A DNA stretch of 9,146 nt from JADYYB01 sp964402985 (GTDB taxonomy: Bacteria; Pseudomonadota; Alphaproteobacteria; Rhizobiales; Kaistiaceae), in NCBI GenBank assembly GCA_964402985.1, contig CAYOET010000027.1, positions 1-9,146 of the forward strand, in the 5' to 3' direction. The stretch's first letter is position 1; every line of letters starts with the position of its first letter. Below, in pieces: positions 6,063-9,146 of the stretch. Made by a program: the position numbers and the translations under genes. The notes under the pieces are model-generated. The model was not told where the DNA came from. It made no database searches and was given only the letters and a program-made list of their open reading frames with translations.

Positions 6063-6112
6063 CCCCTCCCGAAACCGCTGGGCGGTTTCGACCTCCCCTC
6101 GAGGGGGAGGTT
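6063..6112. repeat. Second copy of the palindromic repeat half-unit
   Basis: These 50 bases match 1991-2040 at 45 positions in the same orientation. They contain the hairpin GAAACCGC-TGG-GCGGTTTC (6071-6089) followed by the core CCTCCCC-TCGAG-GGGGAGG (6092-6110). Two of the five differences form one compensatory base-pair change in the hairpin. Unlike the element at 1858, no inverted partner half is evident on its left; a different repeat family lies there. Confidence 0.85.
6103..6110 (+). promoter_or_regulatory. Ribosome binding site of ybeY formed by the repeat arm
   Basis: GGGGGAGG is the 3' arm of the repeat core and ends seven bases before the TTG at 6118, an ideal Shine-Dalgarno distance. 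It supports the TTG start over an in-frame GTG at 6178, which has no such signal. Because the same bases pair with CCTCCCC at 6092-6098 in the hairpin, folding would hide the site. Confidence 0.5.
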
Positions 6113-6117
6113 AGGAG

Positions 6118-6648
6118 TTGGCGCTGCGATCGAAGGCCTATCCAAAACACGACGCGAAGACCAAGCCCACGCCGACAGTGGAAATCGGAATCGCCGTCGA
6201 AGCGGGCGAATGGGGCGACAGGCGGAGACTCCGCCGCATCGCCGCCAAGGCCATCGCCGCCGCCCTCGCTTCGGGTCTCCGCACGGCACCCGGCAGCGAA
6301 GTCTCGCTCCTCTTCACAAACGACGCCGCGATCCGCGCCCTCAACGCCGCCTGGCGAAAAATCGACAAGCCCACCAACGTCTTGTCTTTCCCCGGTTCGC
6401 CGCCACGCGGCATGGTTTACGGTCCGTTGCTGGGCGATATCGTCCTGGCCCACGAAACCATCGCGAGAGAAGCCGAGGCCGAGGGCTTGACCTTCGACCA
6501 CCGCCTTACCCATCTGATCGTTCACGGCCTCCTCCACCTTTTCGGTCACGATCACATTGATGAAGGGGAGGCCGAGGTGATGGAATCGTTGGAGACTGCT
6601 ATTCTAGGTAGTCTCGGTATTGGGGATCCCTACGCGGCACGCGAGTAG
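6118..6648 (+). CDS. ybeY: Endoribonuclease YbeY (rRNA maturation factor)
   Basis: The 176-residue protein carries the zinc-binding motif HGLLHLFGHDH with His136, His140 and His146, and the conserved LNAAWRKIDKPTNVLSFP (75-92), which includes the family arginine (Arg80). GDIVLAHETI (106-115) is also typical. YbeY is a metal-dependent single-strand endoribonuclease needed for 16S rRNA 3' maturation, 70S quality control and small-RNA regulation in the cytoplasm; it pairs with YbeZ, encoded upstream. The start is uncertain: TTG at 6118 has a GGAGG seven bases upstream inside the repeat, while GTG at 6178 would give a protein beginning at VEIGIAVEAG and has no visible ribosome binding site. No ATG is available at the 5' end. 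The first 20 residues, rich in Lys, Thr and Pro, look less conserved. Confidence 0.94.
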   Translation: MALRSKAYPKHDAKTKPTPTVEIGIAVEAGEWGDRRRLRRIAAKAIAAALASGLRTAPGSEVSLLFTNDAAIRALNAAWRKIDKPTNVLSFPGSPPRGMVYGPLLGDIVLAHETIAREAEAEGLTFDHRLTHLIVHGLLHLFGHDHIDEGEAEVMESLETAILGSLGIGDPYAARE

Positions 6649-6674
6649 GTCAGGCGTGAGCGAGGGTTGATTTG

Positions 6675-7700
6675 ATGAACAGCGACAAACCGGAATCGGC
6701 CAAGAACGGCGATTCCTCGACTGAGCCTTCTTTAAGTCCCGCCTCGGCTGCTGCTGAGACAACCACCCAGCAGCCGCAGGAGCATTGGCTCGACCGGATC
6801 AAGGCCGCGATCGGCCTCAAGCCGCAATCCACCTTCCGCGAGGAGCTGGAGGTCGCCCTGTCGAGCGCAATGCCCGAATCCGACGGCTTCTCGCCCGAGG
6901 AGCGGACCATGCTCCGCAACATCCTCAGCCTGCGCGACGTGCGCGTCGCCGACATCATGGTCCCGCGCGCCGAAATCAACGCGGTCGACGCCAGCACCAC
7001 GGTCGGCGAGCTCCTCGAGCGTTTCCGCGAATGCGGGCACTCGCGCATGCCGGTCTATCGCGAGAGTCTCGACGATCCGCTCGGCATGATCCACGTCAAG
7101 GACCTCATGGGGATCGAGACCAGGATTCTCGCCGAGGCGACCAAGAACAACGGACGCCGCGGCCGCGACCAGGCGGTCCTCGACCTTAAGACCCCGATCG
7201 CCGACCTCAAGATCATCCGCGACGTTCTCTTCGTCCCGCCCTCGATGCCGGTGACCGCGCTCCTCGCCCGGATGCAGGCGGCACGCATGCAGATGGCCCT
7301 CGTCATCGACGAGTATGGCGGCACCGACGGCCTCGTCTCGATCGAGGACGTCGTCGAAACCGTGGTCGGCGACATCGAGGACGAATACGACGAGGACGAG
7401 AAGATGATCTCGGCCGAGGCCCACGGCGTGTTCGTCGCCGACGCCCGCGCCACCATCGACGAGATCCAGGCCGCGATCGGCGCCCCGCTTGCCCCGAAGG
7501 CCGAGGACGCCGAGGAGATCGATACTGTCGGCGGCCTCGTCTATTCGCTTGCCGGCCGCATCCCCGAAACCGGCGAGACGATCTCCGCGCCGGGCGGCTA
7601 CAGCATCGAGATCATCGAAGCCGACAATGTCGGCGTGAAGCGAGTGAAGATCTTCCCGCCCGCCCGCGAGCCGCGCCTCGCGGCCGGAGGCTCGGCTTGA
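6675..7700 (+). CDS. corC: CorC/HlyC family CBS-domain protein
   Basis: The 341-residue protein lacks the membrane DUF21 domain and so is the soluble CorC type. After a low-complexity, Ser/Thr/Ala-rich N terminus (1-40) it has REELEVALSS, a CBS pair starting at LRDVRVADIMVPRAEI (86-101) and ending with the hallmark IDEYGGTDGLVSIED (211-225) and VVGDIEDEYDEDE (230-242). The C-terminal transporter-associated domain is about 247-328 (EEIDTVGGLVYSLAGRIP). Proteins of this family are linked to magnesium/cobalt homeostasis or annotated as haemolysin-like; biochemical function is not certain. ATG at 6675 has GAGGG at 6662-6666, eight bases upstream; a TTG directly before it is less likely. It sits in the ybeY-corC-lnt order seen widely in proteobacteria, 26 bases after ybeY. 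Confidence 0.93.
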   Translation: MNSDKPESAKNGDSSTEPSLSPASAAAETTTQQPQEHWLDRIKAAIGLKPQSTFREELEVALSSAMPESDGFSPEERTMLRNILSLRDVRVADIMVPRAEINAVDASTTVGELLERFRECGHSRMPVYRESLDDPLGMIHVKDLMGIETRILAEATKNNGRRGRDQAVLDLKTPIADLKIIRDVLFVPPSMPVTALLARMQAARMQMALVIDEYGGTDGLVSIEDVVETVVGDIEDEYDEDEKMISAEAHGVFVADARATIDEIQAAIGAPLAPKAEDAEEIDTVGGLVYSLAGRIPETGETISAPGGYSIEIIEADNVGVKRVKIFPPAREPRLAAGGSA

Positions 7701-7769
7701 TTTCGCTCCACAGCTGACGCCAATCGGACGATTGACTTACCCCCCGCCGATTCGGCGGCTGGAGCGCTG

Positions 7770-9146
7770 ATGCATTCTTTCGCCGACGCCGTGATCGTGC
7801 TGTGGGGCTGGCGCCGTGCCCTGGTCGCCTTCCTCGCCGGCGCGGCCTCCGCCTTCGCCTTTGCGCCCTACGACCTCTTCCCGATCCTCTGGGTCACCAT
7901 CCCCGTCTTTGTCTGGCTCCTCGACGGCGCCGCGGGCGCGGCGAGCCGCTCACGCCTCTTCGGCCTTCTGCCGGCCGCGATCGTCGGCTGGTGGTTCGGC
8001 TTCGGCTTCTTCCTCTCCGGCCTGTGGTGGGTCGGCGCCGCCTTCCTCGTCGAGGCGGAGAGTTTTGCCTGGCTCCTCCCGGTCGGCGTCCTCGTCTTCC
8101 CGGCGGGCCTCGCGCTCTTCTGGGCCTTCGGCGCGGCGCTCGCCCGTCTCCTGTGGTCCGACGGCTGGGCGCGGCTCTTCGCCTTCGCCGCGGCGATGAC
8201 CCTCGCCGAATGGCTGCGCGGCACCATCCTCACCGGCTTCCCCTGGAACGCCTTCGGCTATTCGCTGGCCGCCCAGCCGCTCACCATGCAGCTCGCCTCG
8301 GTGATCGGCATCTGGGGCCTCACCCTTCTCGCCTACCTCGTCTTCGGGGCGCCGGTCCTCTTCCTCGGCGGCCTCGTCTCCGACCGCCGCAGCCGCCTTC
8401 TTTCCCTCGCCGTGATCATCCTCATGCTTCTCGGCGCCATCGGCTACGGCGCGCTCCGCCTCAACGGCGCGGGCGGCGCGACGGTCGCCGATGTCCGGCT
8501 CCGCCTCGTTCAGCCGGCCCTCGACCAGCGCGAGAAATGGCAGCCTGGCGCCGCCGAATCGATCATGGAGCGCTACCTCTCGCTCAGCGATTCGGGTGAC
8601 GCGCCGCTCGGCAGCGACACCGCGCCGACCATCCTGATCTGGCCCGAATCGGCGTTTCCCTTCCTGCTCACCCAGCGCCCCGACGCGCTCGCCGCCATCG
8701 CCGGCCTTCTCCCCGAAGGGGTGAGGCTGATCACCGGCGCGGCGCGCGGCGAGATGCCGATCGGTCCCGGCGCGCGACCGATTCTCTTCAACTCGATTTA
8801 TGTGATCGACGACGACGGGGAGATCATCGATGCTTACGACAAGGTTCATCTCGTCCCCTTCGGAGAATATCTCCCATTCGAGGACGCACTGAATACGCTC
8901 GGCCTCAAGCCTTTGGTCGACGCGCTGGGAACCTACAGCCCCGGCCCGCGTCTACGCACCATCGCGCTCCCCAACGCTCCGGCCTTCTCGCCCTTGATTT
9001 GCTACGAGGCAATCTTCACGGGATCGGTCACCGAGCCGGGCAACCGCCCCGGCTGGCTCGTGAACGTGACTAACGATGCGTGGTTCACCGTCAGCGGTTT
9101 GTGGTTCAATTTACCCGGCCCGTATCAACACTTACGCCAGGCCCAG
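7770..9146 (+). CDS. lnt: Apolipoprotein N-acyltransferase Lnt, partial (3' end beyond the window)
   Basis: The first 459 codons are present. The N-terminal part (about 15-230) holds several hydrophobic membrane segments, with TGFPWNAFGYS (155-165) typical of Lnt. The nitrilase-like periplasmic domain starts near 240 and has the catalytic triad by motif: Glu293 in WPESAFPF, Lys358 in YDKVHLVPFGEYLPF and Cys411 in ICYEAIF, corresponding to E267, K335 and C387 of E. coli. Lnt adds the third acyl chain to lipoproteins on the periplasmic side of the inner membrane. ATG at 7770 has GGAG five bases upstream, and an in-frame TGA at 7734 limits any extension. Near the right edge the usual short NDAWFG-to-GPYQH link is replaced by a longer one (residues 436-454, NDAWFTVSGLWFNLPGPYQ), with TTA codons rare elsewhere in this window; this may be a real insertion or an artefact near the sequence end. 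Confidence 0.93.
   Translation, partial: MHSFADAVIVLWGWRRALVAFLAGAASAFAFAPYDLFPILWVTIPVFVWLLDGAAGAASRSRLFGLLPAAIVGWWFGFGFFLSGLWWVGAAFLVEAESFAWLLPVGVLVFPAGLALFWAFGAALARLLWSDGWARLFAFAAAMTLAEWLRGTILTGFPWNAFGYSLAAQPLTMQLASVIGIWGLTLLAYLVFGAPVLFLGGLVSDRRSRLLSLAVIILMLLGAIGYGALRLNGAGGATVADVRLRLVQPALDQREKWQPGAAESIMERYLSLSDSGDAPLGSDTAPTILIWPESAFPFLLTQRPDALAAIAGLLPEGVRLITGAARGEMPIGPGARPILFNSIYVIDDDGEIIDAYDKVHLVPFGEYLPFEDALNTLGLKPLVDALGTYSPGPRLRTIALPNAPAFSPLICYEAIFTGSVTEPGNRPGWLVNVTNDAWFTVSGLWFNLPGPYQHLRQAQ

Noticed and set aside
7744..7758. CCGCCGA-T-TCGGCGG palindrome before lnt as a terminator or operator
   Set aside because: No T run follows, and short GC palindromes are common in such DNA; nothing else supports a function.
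7733..7761. Promoter of lnt with TTGACT at 7733-7738
   Set aside because: The -35-like hexamer is good, but the region 16-18 bases downstream is GC-rich with no -10-like hexamer.

Overview
The window reads as a high-GC chromosomal segment from an alphaproteobacterium, most likely a Hyphomicrobiales (Rhizobiales) relative. This rests on the strongly GC-biased codon use, the family-typical N terminus of the Nfu protein, and the gene order nifU-like / tsaB / rimI / miaB / phoH(ybeZ) / ybeY / corC / lnt, which I know from that group. All supported genes are on the + strand. I had no database access, so gene names rest on motifs, length and order.

Layout. 1-601: decayed or 5'-interrupted remnant of a WYL-TerB type protein, lower in GC than the rest and crossed by two in-frame TGA codons. 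682-1176: universal stress protein. 1155-1196: weak terminator-like hairpins with a T run. 1200-1227: possible sigma70-type promoter. 1268-1825: Nfu/NifU-type Fe-S carrier. 1826-2142: gene-free gap filled by a composite inverted repeat (1858-2041) and a hairpin just before tsaB. 2143-3281: tsaB and rimI, overlapping by ATGA. 3281-3345: four 16-17 bp tandem repeats. 3372-5815: miaB and phoH/ybeZ, overlapping by TTGA. 5816-6117: gene-free gap with two different palindromic repeat families. 6118-6648: ybeY. 6675-7700: corC-like CBS protein. 7770-9146: lnt, cut by the window end.

How the genes fit together. The core is a housekeeping cluster for RNA modification and processing. TsaB (t6A37) and MiaB (ms2i6A37) both serve modification of tRNA position 37. 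The Nfu protein could supply Fe-S clusters to MiaB, which needs two. RimI is an N-acetyltransferase. YbeZ and YbeY are the usual ATPase/endoribonuclease pair of rRNA maturation and RNA quality control. CorC and Lnt are the usual envelope genes that follow them. The overlaps at tsaB-rimI and miaB-phoH suggest translational coupling; the repeat-filled gaps may split the cluster into several transcripts.

No clearly new system such as a defence island, CRISPR array or prophage is visible. The points most worth a second look are the TGA-interrupted WYL-TerB remnant, the mobile-looking palindromic repeats (with a compensatory base change between copies, and one copy probably supplying the ribosome binding site of ybeY), the tandem repeat between rimI and miaB, and an unusual insertion in Lnt at the right edge.
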